From positions 1 to 9,724 of the forward strand of contig VBNP01000075.1 of the NCBI GenBank assembly GCA_005877965.1: a DNA stretch of 9,724 bases. Reading direction: 5' to 3'. Shown here one piece after another: positions 1 to 7,170 of this stretch (positions are counted from its first letter, which is position 1; each line of letters opens with the position of its first letter). The stretch is from Gammaproteobacteria bacterium. GTDB lineage: Bacteria > Pseudomonadota > Gammaproteobacteria > Steroidobacterales > Steroidobacteraceae. The notes under the pieces were generated by a model. It saw nothing but the letters and a program-made list of their open reading frames with translations, did not search any database and had not been told where the DNA came from. The translations under genes were made by a program, and so were the position numbers.

Positions 1-1
1 C

Positions 2-451
2 ATCGAAGGAGTACCCGAGACCGAACACCGCGCGCGCCAGATCCGCCCGTGCCTGGTTTCCATCGCGCGTGGGATCGGTGTAGTACATCTCGCCGTAACC
101 CCACAAGCGCACGCCGGCCGCCGGCGGCGAAGCGCCGACCGTGGAGGGCGGCGGCGGTGTGGGCAGGGCCGATGAGTTCGCGAGCGCCGGCGCCGACACG
201 CCCGCAGACGCCGCCGCGCCCGCCCCGGTGAGCTGCGCGAGCTGGCGCTCCATCCGCTCCTGGTGCGCGCGCAACGCGCGATTCTCGTCTGCCAGGCGCC
301 GCAGCTGCGCCTGCACCTGCGCCAGTTGCGCGCGCATATCGGAGGTCCCTGCACCGTCCGCAGCGGCCGCGGCGCCGCTGCCGCACGGCGCAAAGCCGCA
401 AGCCAGGCTCGCGAGAACGAGGGCGCGAGCTCGAGCAACCAGGTTCCGCAT
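2..451 (-). CDS. Putative outer-membrane porin, N-terminal part (runs off left edge)
   Basis: The frame is open from an ATG at 451 to the window edge, giving 150 residues. Residues 1 to about 31 look like a signal peptide: a basic start (RNLVARAR), a hydrophobic stretch (ALVLASLACGF) and an Ala-rich end. Residues about 37-75 are charged and Leu/Gln-rich with heptad spacing, a likely coiled coil of the trimerising kind seen before some porin barrels. Residues 76-113 are an Ala/Pro/Ser linker. From residue 117 the text WGYGEMYYTDPTRD, then DLARAVFGLGYSFD, resembles the first beta strands of OprO/OprP-like and related porins. The 451 start is preferred over an in-frame ATG at 475 because GGAGG lies about 8 nt upstream of it. 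The specific family and substrate cannot be decided from this fragment; 'porin' is inferred from architecture and recalled similarity. It has its own promoter with a Fur-box-like site (see 484-508). Confidence 0.6.
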   Translation of the reverse strand, partial: MRNLVARARALVLASLACGFAPCGSGAAAAADGAGTSDMRAQLAQVQAQLRRLADENRALRAHQERMERQLAQLTGAGAAASAGVSAPALANSSALPTPPPPSTVGASPPAAGVRLWGYGEMYYTDPTRDGNQARADLARAVFGLGYSFD

Positions 452-483
452 GTCTTCCCTCCCACGGCCCTTCATCGCCAAAT

Positions 484-508
484 GCTAATGCGAATCATTC
501 CTATTAGC
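484..508. promoter_or_regulatory. Fur-box-like operator upstream of the porin gene
   Basis: This is a 25-bp dyad centred on 496. The outer arms GCTAAT (484-489) and ATTAGC (503-508) are perfect, and the core GAATCATTC (492-500) is itself a perfect palindrome; 10 of 12 pairs match. Against the classical 19-bp Fur consensus GATAATGATAATCATTATC, positions 484-502 match at 13 of 19. It stands out as AT-rich in a very GC-rich region and covers the predicted -10 of the porin promoter. Fur with Fe2+ is the most likely ligand. A related family member such as Zur is possible. Confidence 0.65.
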
Positions 509-529
509 AATCGGATGGGGCACCGCCAA
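501..529 (-). promoter_or_regulatory. Predicted sigma70 promoter of the porin gene
   Basis: On the minus strand a -35-like TTGGCG (524-529) is followed after exactly 17 nt by TAATAG (501-506). This is preceded by TGC, so it forms an extended -10. Transcription would start near 494, leaving a leader of about 43 nt before the ATG at 451. The -10 lies inside the palindrome at 484-508, the usual arrangement for repression by Fur. The elements are visible in the sequence; promoter activity is inferred. Confidence 0.5.
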
Positions 530-573
530 GCTGCCTGGGGGTGGCATCGCGGACGCCTGGCGCCGCCGGCCGC

Positions 574-2838
574 TCAGGGCGGCGGCGGGAGCGTTTCCAG
601 CCGGTCGATCTTGCGCGGCCAGCCGCGCTTGAGCACCGCACCGCGCTGCGCGCGCTCGCCGACATAGTCCTGCAGGTCGCGCCAGTCGAGCGTCTTCTGC
701 TGCTCGCCGGACCACAGGGCGAGAGTCGCCTTGGGCGGCACGACGGCGATAGCGGTCATGAGTTCCGCGCGCGCCGCGGCCTTCTTGGCCGGGATGTCGT
801 AGAGCTTGTTGCCCTTGCCGCGCGGCATCTCCGGGACCTCCCCCACCGGGAAGGCGAGCAGCTTGCCTTCGCTGCTCACGACCGCGACCAGGGAGTCCGC
901 CGATGCGACCGGCGCCGGCGCCAGCACGTGCGCGTTCTCGGGCACGTTGAGCACGGTCTTGCCGGCACGCCGGTCGCTGACGAGATCCTTCAGTCGCGCG
1001 GTGAAGCCATAGCCCGCATCGCTCGCGAGCAGCCACAGGTCCTGCGGCTCCCCGATCATGACGCCGGCGAACTTCGCGCCGTCGGGCGGATCGAGACGGC
1101 CCGAAAGCGGCTCACCCTGCCCGCGCGCAGAAGCGAGCGAGTGCGCCGGCAGCGTGTAGGTGCGCCCGGTGCTGTCGATGAACACCGCCGGCTGCAGACT
1201 CCGTCCGCGGGCGAGGGACTGAAACGCATCCCCGCTCTTGTAGGACAGGGCGCGCGGCTCGATGTCGTGACCCTTCGCCGAACGCACCCAGCCGCCGGTG
1301 GACAGCACCACGGTCACCGGCTCGTTGGCGATCAGCGTCGTCTCATCGATCGCCTGGGCCGCCTCGCGCTCGATGATCTTGGTGCGCCGCTCGTCGCCGT
1401 ACGCTTGCGCATCGGCGCGGATCTCGGCGGCGATGAGCTTCTTCAATTTCGCCTTGCTCCTGAGCAACGCCTCGAGCTCCTCGCGCTCCGCGGACAGGCT
1501 CTTCTGCTCCTCGCGGATTTTCATCTCCTCGAGCTTCGCGAGGTGGCGCAGGCGCGTGTTCAGGATCTCCTCGGTCTGCTCATCCGTGAGCTTGAAGCGC
1601 TTCATCAGCAGCGGCTTCGGCTCGTCCTCGCGGCGGATGATGCGGATCACCTCGTCCAGATTCAGGAAGGCGATGAGCAGGCCATCGAGGATGTGCAGAC
1701 GCTTGCCGACCTTGTCCAGCCGGTACCGCAGGCGGCGCGTGACGGCCGTGGTGCGGAACTCGAGCCACTCGCTAAGGATCTCCTTCAGGCCCATCACGCG
1801 CGGGCGGCCGTCGAGCGCGATGATGTTGAGATTGACGCGGTAGTTGCGCTCCAGGTCGGTGGTGGCGAACAGGTGGTTCATGAGCTCCACCAGATCGATG
1901 CGGTTGGAGCGCGGCACGACGACCAGGCGGGTCGGATTCTCGTGATCGGACTCGTCGCGCAGGTCATCCACCATCGGCAGCTTCTTGGCGCGCATCTGCT
2001 CGGCGATCTGTTCCTGCACGCGCGCCGGCGACACCTGGTAGGGAAACGCCGTGATGACCACGTTGCCGTCCTCGATCTCCCAGGTGGCGCGCGCCTTGAA
2101 CGAGCCGACGCCCTTGTCGTAGAACTCCTTCAGGTCCGCGCGTGGCGAGATGATCTCCGCGCCGGTCGGCAGGTCCGGGCCCTTCACGTGCTTAATGAGC
2201 GCCGCCGTCGTGGCCTCGGGCTCCTCCAGCAGGTGGATGGCGGCGGCGGCTACCTCGCGCAGGTTGTGCGGCGGAATATCGGTCGCCATGCCGACCGCGA
2301 TGCCGGTGGTGCCGTTGAGCAGCAGGTTCGGCAGCCGCGCCGGCAGGATCACCGGCTCCTGCAGCGTGCCGTCGAAATTGGCCGTCCAGTCCACCGTGCC
2401 GTCGGAGAGCTCCCCGAGCAGCACGTCGGCGTATCTGGTGAGCTTGGCTTCCGTGTAGCGCATGGCCGCGAAGGACTTGGGGTCATCCTGCGAGCCCCAG
2501 TTGCCCTGGCCGTCAACGAGTGGATAGCGATAGGCGAAGGGCTGCGCCATGAGCACCATGGCCTCGTAGCAGGCCGTGTCTCCGTGCGGATGAAACTTGC
2601 CGAGCACATCGCCCACGGTGCGCGCGGACTTCTTGTGCTTGGAGACCGCCGACAGCCCGAGCTCGCTCATGGCGTAGACGATGCGCCGCTGCACGGGCTT
2701 CAGCCCGTCGCCGAGCGCCGGCAGCGCGCGGTCGAGAATCACGTACATCGAGTAGTCGAGGTAGGCCTTCTCGGTGAAGGTGCGCAGCGGCTGGCGCTCG
2801 ATGCCCTCGAAGTTCAGTTCCTGGTTCTCGGGAGGCAT
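574..2838 (-). CDS. parC: DNA topoisomerase IV subunit A (ParC)
   Basis: This is the DNA-cleaving subunit of the A2B2 topoisomerase IV, which unlinks daughter chromosomes. It has 754 residues against 752 in E. coli and aligns along nearly all of that length. The N-terminal breakage-reunion domain has KPVQRRIVYAM (47-57), the quinolone-determining segment GKFHPHGDTACYEAM (80-94) and the catalytic tyrosine Y128 in AAMRYTE. VDDLRDESDHENPTRLV follows in the tower region. The C-terminal third is the beta-pinwheel that binds DNA, ending in a Pro-rich tail. The motifs WVRSAKGHDI and SARGQGEPL identify ParC rather than GyrA, whose GyrA-box is absent. The start at 2838 is chosen over an upstream in-frame ATG at 2883. 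It sits 2 nt after the parE stop, has AGGTG in front of it, and gives the family length; the longer form would overlap parE by 43 nt and add 15 residues. Oddity: residue 88 (E. coli S80) is Thr. Confidence 0.97.
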   Translation of the reverse strand: MPPENQELNFEGIERQPLRTFTEKAYLDYSMYVILDRALPALGDGLKPVQRRIVYAMSELGLSAVSKHKKSARTVGDVLGKFHPHGDTACYEAMVLMAQPFAYRYPLVDGQGNWGSQDDPKSFAAMRYTEAKLTRYADVLLGELSDGTVDWTANFDGTLQEPVILPARLPNLLLNGTTGIAVGMATDIPPHNLREVAAAAIHLLEEPEATTAALIKHVKGPDLPTGAEIISPRADLKEFYDKGVGSFKARATWEIEDGNVVITAFPYQVSPARVQEQIAEQMRAKKLPMVDDLRDESDHENPTRLVVVPRSNRIDLVELMNHLFATTDLERNYRVNLNIIALDGRPRVMGLKEILSEWLEFRTTAVTRRLRYRLDKVGKRLHILDGLLIAFLNLDEVIRIIRREDEPKPLLMKRFKLTDEQTEEILNTRLRHLAKLEEMKIREEQKSLSAEREELEALLRSKAKLKKLIAAEIRADAQAYGDERRTKIIEREAAQAIDETTLIANEPVTVVLSTGGWVRSAKGHDIEPRALSYKSGDAFQSLARGRSLQPAVFIDSTGRTYTLPAHSLASARGQGEPLSGRLDPPDGAKFAGVMIGEPQDLWLLASDAGYGFTARLKDLVSDRRAGKTVLNVPENAHVLAPAPVASADSLVAVVSSEGKLLAFPVGEVPEMPRGKGNKLYDIPAKKAAARAELMTAIAVVPPKATLALWSGEQQKTLDWRDLQDYVGERAQRGAVLKRGWPRKIDRLETLPPPP

Positions 2839-2840
2839 GT

Positions 2841-4733
2841 CTACACCTGAACGTCGGCGAGGTTGCCCTTCTCTTCGAGCCACTCGCGCCGGTCGGCGGC
2901 GCGCTTCTTGGCGAGCAGCATGTCCATGAGTTGATCGGTGTTGTCCTTGCCGTCGATGGTGAGCTGCACCAGGCGCCGCGTGCGCGGGTCGATGGTGGTC
3001 TCGCGCAGCTGCGTCGGGTTCATCTCCCCCAGGCCCTTGAAACGCGTGACCGTCGCCTTGGTGCGCGGGCCCTCCTTCTCGATCCTCTTCAGCAGCTGGT
3101 CGCGCTCGGCGTTATCGAGAGCGTAGTGCACCTGCTTGCCGGCATCGATGCGGTAGAGCGGCGGCATGGCCACGTGCACGTGTCCGTGCGCCACCAGCGG
3201 ACGGAAATGCCGCAGAAACAGCGCGCACAGGAGTGTGGCGATGTGCTGACCGTCGGAGTCTGCATCCGCGAGGATGCAGACCCTGTGGTAGCGCAGCTGG
3301 GAGAGGTCGCTCGAGCCGGGCTCGATGCCGAGCGCGACGCAGATGTCGTGCACTTCCTGGCTGCCCGCGATCTCACCCGCATCGAGCTCCCAGGTGTTCA
3401 GGATCTTGCCGCGCAGCGGCATGATGGCCTGGTAATCCTTGTCGCGCGCCTGCTTGGCGGAGCCGCCGGCGGAGTCGCCCTCCACCAGGAACAGCTCCGA
3501 GCGCTTCGGGTCCTGGCTGGTGCAGTCGGCGAGCTTGCCAGGCAAGGCCGGGCCGCCGGTCAGGCGCTTGCGTACCACGCGCTGTGCGGCCTTGGCCCGC
3601 TCCTGCGCGTTGGCGATCGCGAACTGCGCGATGCGCTCGCCGGCATCCGGATGGCGGTTGAGCCACAGCGCCACGGAATCGCGCACGAACGCTTCCACCA
3701 GCGCGGCGGCATCGCGCGAGCCGAGCCGTTCCTTCATCTGTCCGGCGAACTGCGGCTCGTGGATCTTCACCGACAGCACGTAGTTCGCCTTGTCCCACAC
3801 GTCCTCGGGGGTGAGCTTGATGCCGCGCGGCACGAGATTCCTGAATTCGCAGAACTCGCGCACCGCCTGCGCCACGCCTGCGCGCAGCCCGTTCACATGG
3901 GTGCCGCCTTCGATGGTGGGGATCAGGTTGACGTAGCTCTCGCCGATCGGCGCTGCCGCATCCGGCGCCCAGCACAGTGCGTAGTCGACCGCGTCGTTGT
4001 CGCCCTCACGCGTGCCGGTGATGGGCTCGGCGGGAATGCGCTCGAGCTTGCCCAGCTCCTCGATGAGATAGGCGCCGAGATCCCCGCTGTAGAACCACTC
4101 ATCCTTCTCGCCGCTGGCCTCGTTCTTGAACGTGACGCGCAGGCCCGGGCACAGCACCGCCTTCGCCTTGAGGGTGTGCTTGAGCTGCGGCACGGAGAAC
4201 TTGTCCGAATCGAAGAACTTCGGATCGGGCCAGAAGCGGATGGTGGTGCCGGTGTTGCGCTGGCCGACGGAGCCGGTCTCCTCGAGCTTGGAGGCGATCT
4301 TGCCGTCCTTGAAGCTGATGTTGTATTGCTTGCCACCGCGCTTGATCCAGCACTCGAGGTGCTTCGACAGCGCATTCACCACCGAGACGCCGACCCCGTG
4401 CAGACCACCGGAGAACTTGTAGTTCTTGTCGGAGAATTTCGCGCCGGCGTGCAGGCGCGTGAGGATCAGCTCCGCTCCGCTCACCTTCTCCTTGGGATGG
4501 ATGTCGACCGGCATGCCGCGGCCGTCATCCTCCACCTGCAGCGATCCGTCCTTGAAGAGGGTGACGTCGATCTGCTTGCAGTAACCGGCGATCGCCTCAT
4601 CGACGCTGTTGTCGATGACCTCGTGCGCCAGGTGATTGGGCCGTTGCGTGTGGGTGTACATGCCCGGCCGTCGCCGGACGGGCTCGAGGCCGCTCAGGAC
4701 CTCGATATCGGAGGCGGTGTAGGTCTGGCTCAT
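2841..4733 (-). CDS. parE: DNA topoisomerase IV subunit B (ParE)
   Basis: This is the ATPase subunit of topoisomerase IV. It has 630 residues, identical to the E. coli length, and starts MSQTYTASDIEVLSGLEPVR, the ParE N-terminus. The GHKL ATPase fold shows E38 and N42 in EVIDNSVDEA, DDGRGMP (69-75) and GGLHGVG (109-115). The transducer domain carries the switch lysine in QMKERL (K334). The TOPRIM domain has EGDSAGG (418-424), PLRGKILN (439-446) and the metal-binding DADSDG (490-495). RFKGLGEMNP (564-573) and the C-terminal tail complete the fold. Q496 follows DADSDG where E. coli ParE has Leu; this is not a catalytic residue. The gene is 2 nt upstream of parC, so the two are almost certainly cotranscribed and made in balanced amounts. 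The Shine-Dalgarno in front of the ATG is weak (GCAGCCGG). Confidence 0.97.
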   Translation of the reverse strand: MSQTYTASDIEVLSGLEPVRRRPGMYTHTQRPNHLAHEVIDNSVDEAIAGYCKQIDVTLFKDGSLQVEDDGRGMPVDIHPKEKVSGAELILTRLHAGAKFSDKNYKFSGGLHGVGVSVVNALSKHLECWIKRGGKQYNISFKDGKIASKLEETGSVGQRNTGTTIRFWPDPKFFDSDKFSVPQLKHTLKAKAVLCPGLRVTFKNEASGEKDEWFYSGDLGAYLIEELGKLERIPAEPITGTREGDNDAVDYALCWAPDAAAPIGESYVNLIPTIEGGTHVNGLRAGVAQAVREFCEFRNLVPRGIKLTPEDVWDKANYVLSVKIHEPQFAGQMKERLGSRDAAALVEAFVRDSVALWLNRHPDAGERIAQFAIANAQERAKAAQRVVRKRLTGGPALPGKLADCTSQDPKRSELFLVEGDSAGGSAKQARDKDYQAIMPLRGKILNTWELDAGEIAGSQEVHDICVALGIEPGSSDLSQLRYHRVCILADADSDGQHIATLLCALFLRHFRPLVAHGHVHVAMPPLYRIDAGKQVHYALDNAERDQLLKRIEKEGPRTKATVTRFKGLGEMNPTQLRETTIDPRTRRLVQLTIDGKDNTDQLMDMLLAKKRAADRREWLEEKGNLADVQV

Positions 4734-4769
4734 CCGGCTGCGTGGATCATCCGTGGCTGGGCGCCGCGT

Positions 4770-4798
4770 GCGCGCGGCGATCTTAACAGACCGCGCGC
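4770..4798. repeat. Inverted repeat (hairpin) between the DUF3501 gene and parE
   Basis: Perfect 8-bp arms GCGCGCGG (4770-4777) and CCGCGCGC (4791-4798) flank 13 nt. Inside, TCT and AGA can pair around a TAAC loop. The hairpin starts 13 nt past the DUF3501 stop codon. It has no T-run on either side, so it is not a canonical intrinsic terminator. It could protect an RNA 3' end, attenuate read-through into parE, or mean nothing in DNA this GC-rich. Confidence 0.4.
4780..4788 (-). promoter_or_regulatory. Possible extended -10 element for parE-parC
   Basis: On the minus strand TGTTAAGAT contains TAAGAT (4 of 6 with TATAAT) preceded by TGT, an extended -10. It lies about 46 nt upstream of the parE ATG. 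No good -35 is seen 17 nt upstream (CCGGCG), which extended -10 promoters can tolerate. The element also lies in the loop region of the inverted repeat 4770-4798. parE-parC may instead be read through from the upstream cluster. Confidence 0.3.
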
Positions 4799-4810
4799 TG
4801 ATCGCCGGCG

Positions 4811-5395
4811 CTACGCGAAGTCGGCCACCAGCGCGAGCCGTATCGCCGCGGGCACTTCGTGCACCACATAGCGATAGTGCTCGTGATCGACGCCCACGGC
4901 GAGCATCGCTCCGGCCTTCAGGCCGGCGATCATGCCGGGGGTGAGCTCAAAGCGCAGAAAATGCACCGCCGAGGTCTTCTCCTCGTTCTCCCGCTCCAGA
5001 TCCTCGTCGGCAATCGCGAACACGCGCGCGTGAGCGGCCACCTGCACCCAGCAGCCATCCTCGATACCCTTCAGGCGCGCCAGTGCCTGCGCCCGCTCCG
5101 CGGGTTGGGCATATTCGATCAGCAGCGTCACCTTCCAGTTGCTGCCGTCCGGGATCAGCGGGTTGAAGGCGCCGAGCTCATCGGCGATCCCCTGCGGCTC
5201 GAAGATACCCTCGGTGCGCAACATCTCCTGCACCTGGTACTGAACCGTGAGCCGATCCTCGAAGCACCAGGTGGTGTTCGGCCCGATCGCGAGCCGGCGC
5301 TCGCCCTTGTGACGCAGCACGCGCGCGCGGAATGCCGGCCGCTCGCGGGCGTACTGCTCGAGCGACATGAGGTCCGCGGCCGCGAGCTTCTCCAT
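4811..5395 (-). CDS. DUF3501 family protein
   Basis: A 194-residue soluble protein without signal peptide or membrane segment. It matches the recalled DUF3501 pattern throughout: MEKL at the start, LMSLEQYARERPAFRARV (9-26), FEDRLTVQYQVQEMLR (45-60), NPLIPDGSNWK (78-88), SAVHFLRFELTPGM (142-155) and GVDHEHYRYVV (168-178). No cofactor motif I know is present, and only one Cys pair (C44, C115) is available, so its biochemical role is unknown. An ATG 54 nt further upstream would overlap the previous gene; 5395 is chosen because MEKL is the family start and follows the previous stop by 1 nt. The immediate coupling to a CCG-domain Fe-S protein and rubrerythrin, an arrangement I recall from other proteobacteria, suggests all three act together in peroxide or iron-related redox metabolism. 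Confidence 0.85.
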   Translation of the reverse strand: MEKLAAADLMSLEQYARERPAFRARVLRHKGERRLAIGPNTTWCFEDRLTVQYQVQEMLRTEGIFEPQGIADELGAFNPLIPDGSNWKVTLLIEYAQPAERAQALARLKGIEDGCWVQVAAHARVFAIADEDLERENEEKTSAVHFLRFELTPGMIAGLKAGAMLAVGVDHEHYRYVVHEVPAAIRLALVADFA

Positions 5396-5396
5396 G

Positions 5397-6749
5397 TCAG
5401 GTGAGTCCGTACGCGATCCGCAGCAGCCGCAGCGGATGCTCGGGTGCACGCGGCTGCGTGAGGCCGCTCGCGATCTGCTGAGCCGCCATCGGGCAGTCGC
5501 TGGCGTAGTGATCGGCCTGCGCGCTCTCGACCCGCTGCACCACCGGGCGTCCGATGCGCACCGAGGCGGCGCGAAACTCGCGCTTCACGCCGTAGGTGCC
5601 GTTGTGCCCCGAGCAGCGCTCGATGGTGTCGACGCTGGTGCCCGGCACGAGCCTCATGAGATCGCGCGTCTTGAGCCCGATGTTCTGCACCCGCAGGTGA
5701 CAGGGCACGTGGTAGCTCACCTTGCCGAGCGGCGCCTTGAAGTCGGTGCGCAGCAGCCCCGCCTCGTGGCGCAGCATGAGATATTCGAACGGGTCGAACA
5801 TGCGCGCCGCGACCTGGCGAACCTGCGCGTCCCCGGGGTACATGAGCGGCAGCTCCTGCTTGAACATGAGCACGCACGAGGGGATCGGCGCCACCAGGTC
5901 GTAGCCGGCCTCCACCGCCCGCGCCAGCTGCGGGACGTTGAACTCCTTGAGCCTCGCGACGGCCTCGAGGTCGCCGAGCTCGAGCCGCGGCATTCCGCAA
6001 CAGCGCTCCTGCGCGAGCAGCGTGATTTCGATGCCGTTGTGCGCGAACACCGCGACCAGGTCCTCGGCGAGCGCCGGCTCGTTGCGGTTGACATAACAGC
6101 TGGTGAACAGGGCCACGCGACCGCGGGTCGCCGCCGTCGCCGGCGCGCCGGGCGCGCCCGCGGCGCGCCGCGTGGTGCCCAGATGCGCGAGGCGCCGGCG
6201 CGCGCTGCGCGCCTGGTACTGCGGCAGCGGCGCCGTGCGGTCGACGCCGAGGGTCTTCTCCAGCAGCGCGCGGCCGGCCGCGGTGCGATTGACCGCGTTC
6301 ACCAGCTCCGCCACGACCGGAATTCCGGCCAGCCTGCCGACTGTATCGGTGGCGGCCAGTGCGCGCTCGCGCAGCGTGACGCCCGTGGTGCGCGCGCGCA
6401 CCGCCTTCGCCCGCAGCATCAGGTGTGGAAAGTCGACGTTCCAGGGATGCGGCGGGACGTACGGGCACTTCGTCATGAAGCACATGTCGCACAGATAGCA
6501 GTGATCCACGACCTGCCAGAACACCCGCCGCTCCACGCCCGCCACTTCCCCCTGCGCGCAAGCATCCACGGCGTCGAACAGCGTCGGAAAGGCGTTGCAC
6601 AGGCTGAAGCAGCGCCGGCAACCGTGGCAGATGTCGAACACGCGCTCGAGTTCGGTCTCGAGCGCGCTCACGTCGTAGAACTTCGGGTCGCGCCACTCGA
6701 GCGGGTGCCGGGTGGGAGCCTCGAGGCTACCCTCGCGTGTGCCGCTCAA
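5397..6749 (-). CDS. GlpC/HdrD-type Fe-S oxidoreductase with two [4Fe-4S] and two CCG domains
   Basis: A 450-residue protein. The first cluster motif is CHGCRRCFSLC (C41, C44, C47, C51) and the second CYLCDMCFMTKCP (C84, C87, C90, C95). Together they form a ferredoxin-like two-cluster domain. Two cysteine-rich CCG domains follow: C218 with ERCCGMP (C250-C251) plus C292, then C350 with RCSGHNG (C379) plus C419. In the second the usual Cys-Cys is Cys-Ser. This is the layout of GlpC and the heterodisulfide reductase D/B relatives, which pass electrons to thiol, quinone or glycolate-oxidase-like partners; no such catalytic partner is encoded next to it. There are no membrane segments. The start is a TTG at 6749 in TTGA, overlapping the rubrerythrin stop by 4 nt. 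It restores the family N-terminus REGSLEAPTRHPLEW. An ATG at 6818 would overlap rubrerythrin by 73 nt, and no ATG lies in between. The electron-transfer role is inferred. Confidence 0.9.
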   Translation of the reverse strand: MSGTREGSLEAPTRHPLEWRDPKFYDVSALETELERVFDICHGCRRCFSLCNAFPTLFDAVDACAQGEVAGVERRVFWQVVDHCYLCDMCFMTKCPYVPPHPWNVDFPHLMLRAKAVRARTTGVTLRERALAATDTVGRLAGIPVVAELVNAVNRTAAGRALLEKTLGVDRTAPLPQYQARSARRRLAHLGTTRRAAGAPGAPATAATRGRVALFTSCYVNRNEPALAEDLVAVFAHNGIEITLLAQERCCGMPRLELGDLEAVARLKEFNVPQLARAVEAGYDLVAPIPSCVLMFKQELPLMYPGDAQVRQVAARMFDPFEYLMLRHEAGLLRTDFKAPLGKVSYHVPCHLRVQNIGLKTRDLMRLVPGTSVDTIERCSGHNGTYGVKREFRAASVRIGRPVVQRVESAQADHYASDCPMAAQQIASGLTQPRAPEHPLRLLRIAYGLT

Positions 6750-7159
6750 ATGGCGTCCAGGGCCTTCTGGAAGCGATTGGCATGCGAGCGCTCGGCCTTG
6801 GCGAGGGTCTCGAACCAATCGGCGATCTCCCCGAAACCTTCCTCGCGCGCAGCCTTGGCCATGCCGGGGTACATGTCGGTGTACTCATGGGTCTCACCGG
6901 CGATGGCGGCCTTGAGGTTGAGCCGCGTCTCCCCGATGGGCAGCCCCGTTGCCGGGTCCCCTACCGTCTCCAGATACTCGAGGTGCCCGTGAGCGTGGCC
7001 GGTCTCGCCTTCCGCGGTGGAGCGAAACACCGCCGAGACATCGTTGAACCCCTCGACGTCGGCCTTCTGTGCGAAATACAGATAACGCCGGTTGGCCTGC
7101 GATTCCCCGGCGAACGCATCCTTGAGATTCTTCTCGGTCTTGCTGCCTTTGAGATTCAT
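6746..7159 (-). CDS. Rubrerythrin, diiron domain only
   Basis: A 137-residue four-helix diiron protein. Ligand motifs are complete: E19 in FAGESQANRRY, E52-x-x-H55 in AEGETGHAHGH, E89 and E92 in AGETHEYTDMYP, and E123-x-x-H126 in KAERSHANRF. These correspond to the Glu/His ligands of classical rubrerythrin. The C-terminal rubredoxin domain (two CxxC knuckles) is absent: the protein ends at KALDAI and contains no Cys. Electrons to the diiron site must therefore come from another protein. Family role: reduction of hydrogen peroxide in the cytoplasm, sometimes iron handling. The ATG at 7159 has GAGGA 6 nt upstream. The reading frame stays open further upstream to 7621, but that extension runs antisense to xseB and lacks family similarity. 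It is the first gene of the minus-strand cluster and has a palindrome just upstream. Confidence 0.95.
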   Translation of the reverse strand: MNLKGSKTEKNLKDAFAGESQANRRYLYFAQKADVEGFNDVSAVFRSTAEGETGHAHGHLEYLETVGDPATGLPIGETRLNLKAAIAGETHEYTDMYPGMAKAAREEGFGEIADWFETLAKAERSHANRFQKALDAI

Positions 7160-7170
7160 GGCTTCCTCAC

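Noticed and set aside
561..587. Inverted repeat CGCCGCC/GGCGGCG across the parC stop codon as a terminator.
   Set aside because: No T-run follows on the minus strand. The right arm is simply the proline codons at the end of ParC, so simple GC repetition explains it.
541..2850. A 769-codon open frame on the plus strand, antisense to parC.
   Set aside because: The protein on the other strand is unmistakable ParC. The antisense frame is Arg/Leu/His-rich with no recognisable domain, as expected when GC-rich codons leave few stops on the opposite strand.
2931..4871. A 646-codon open frame on the plus strand, antisense to parE.
   Set aside because: Same reasoning: ParE is conserved end to end, and the antisense product has shadow-type composition and no start signal.
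5367..6992. A 541-codon plus-strand frame across the Fe-S protein gene and both its neighbours.
   Set aside because: It covers three well supported genes on the other strand and has no domain of its own.
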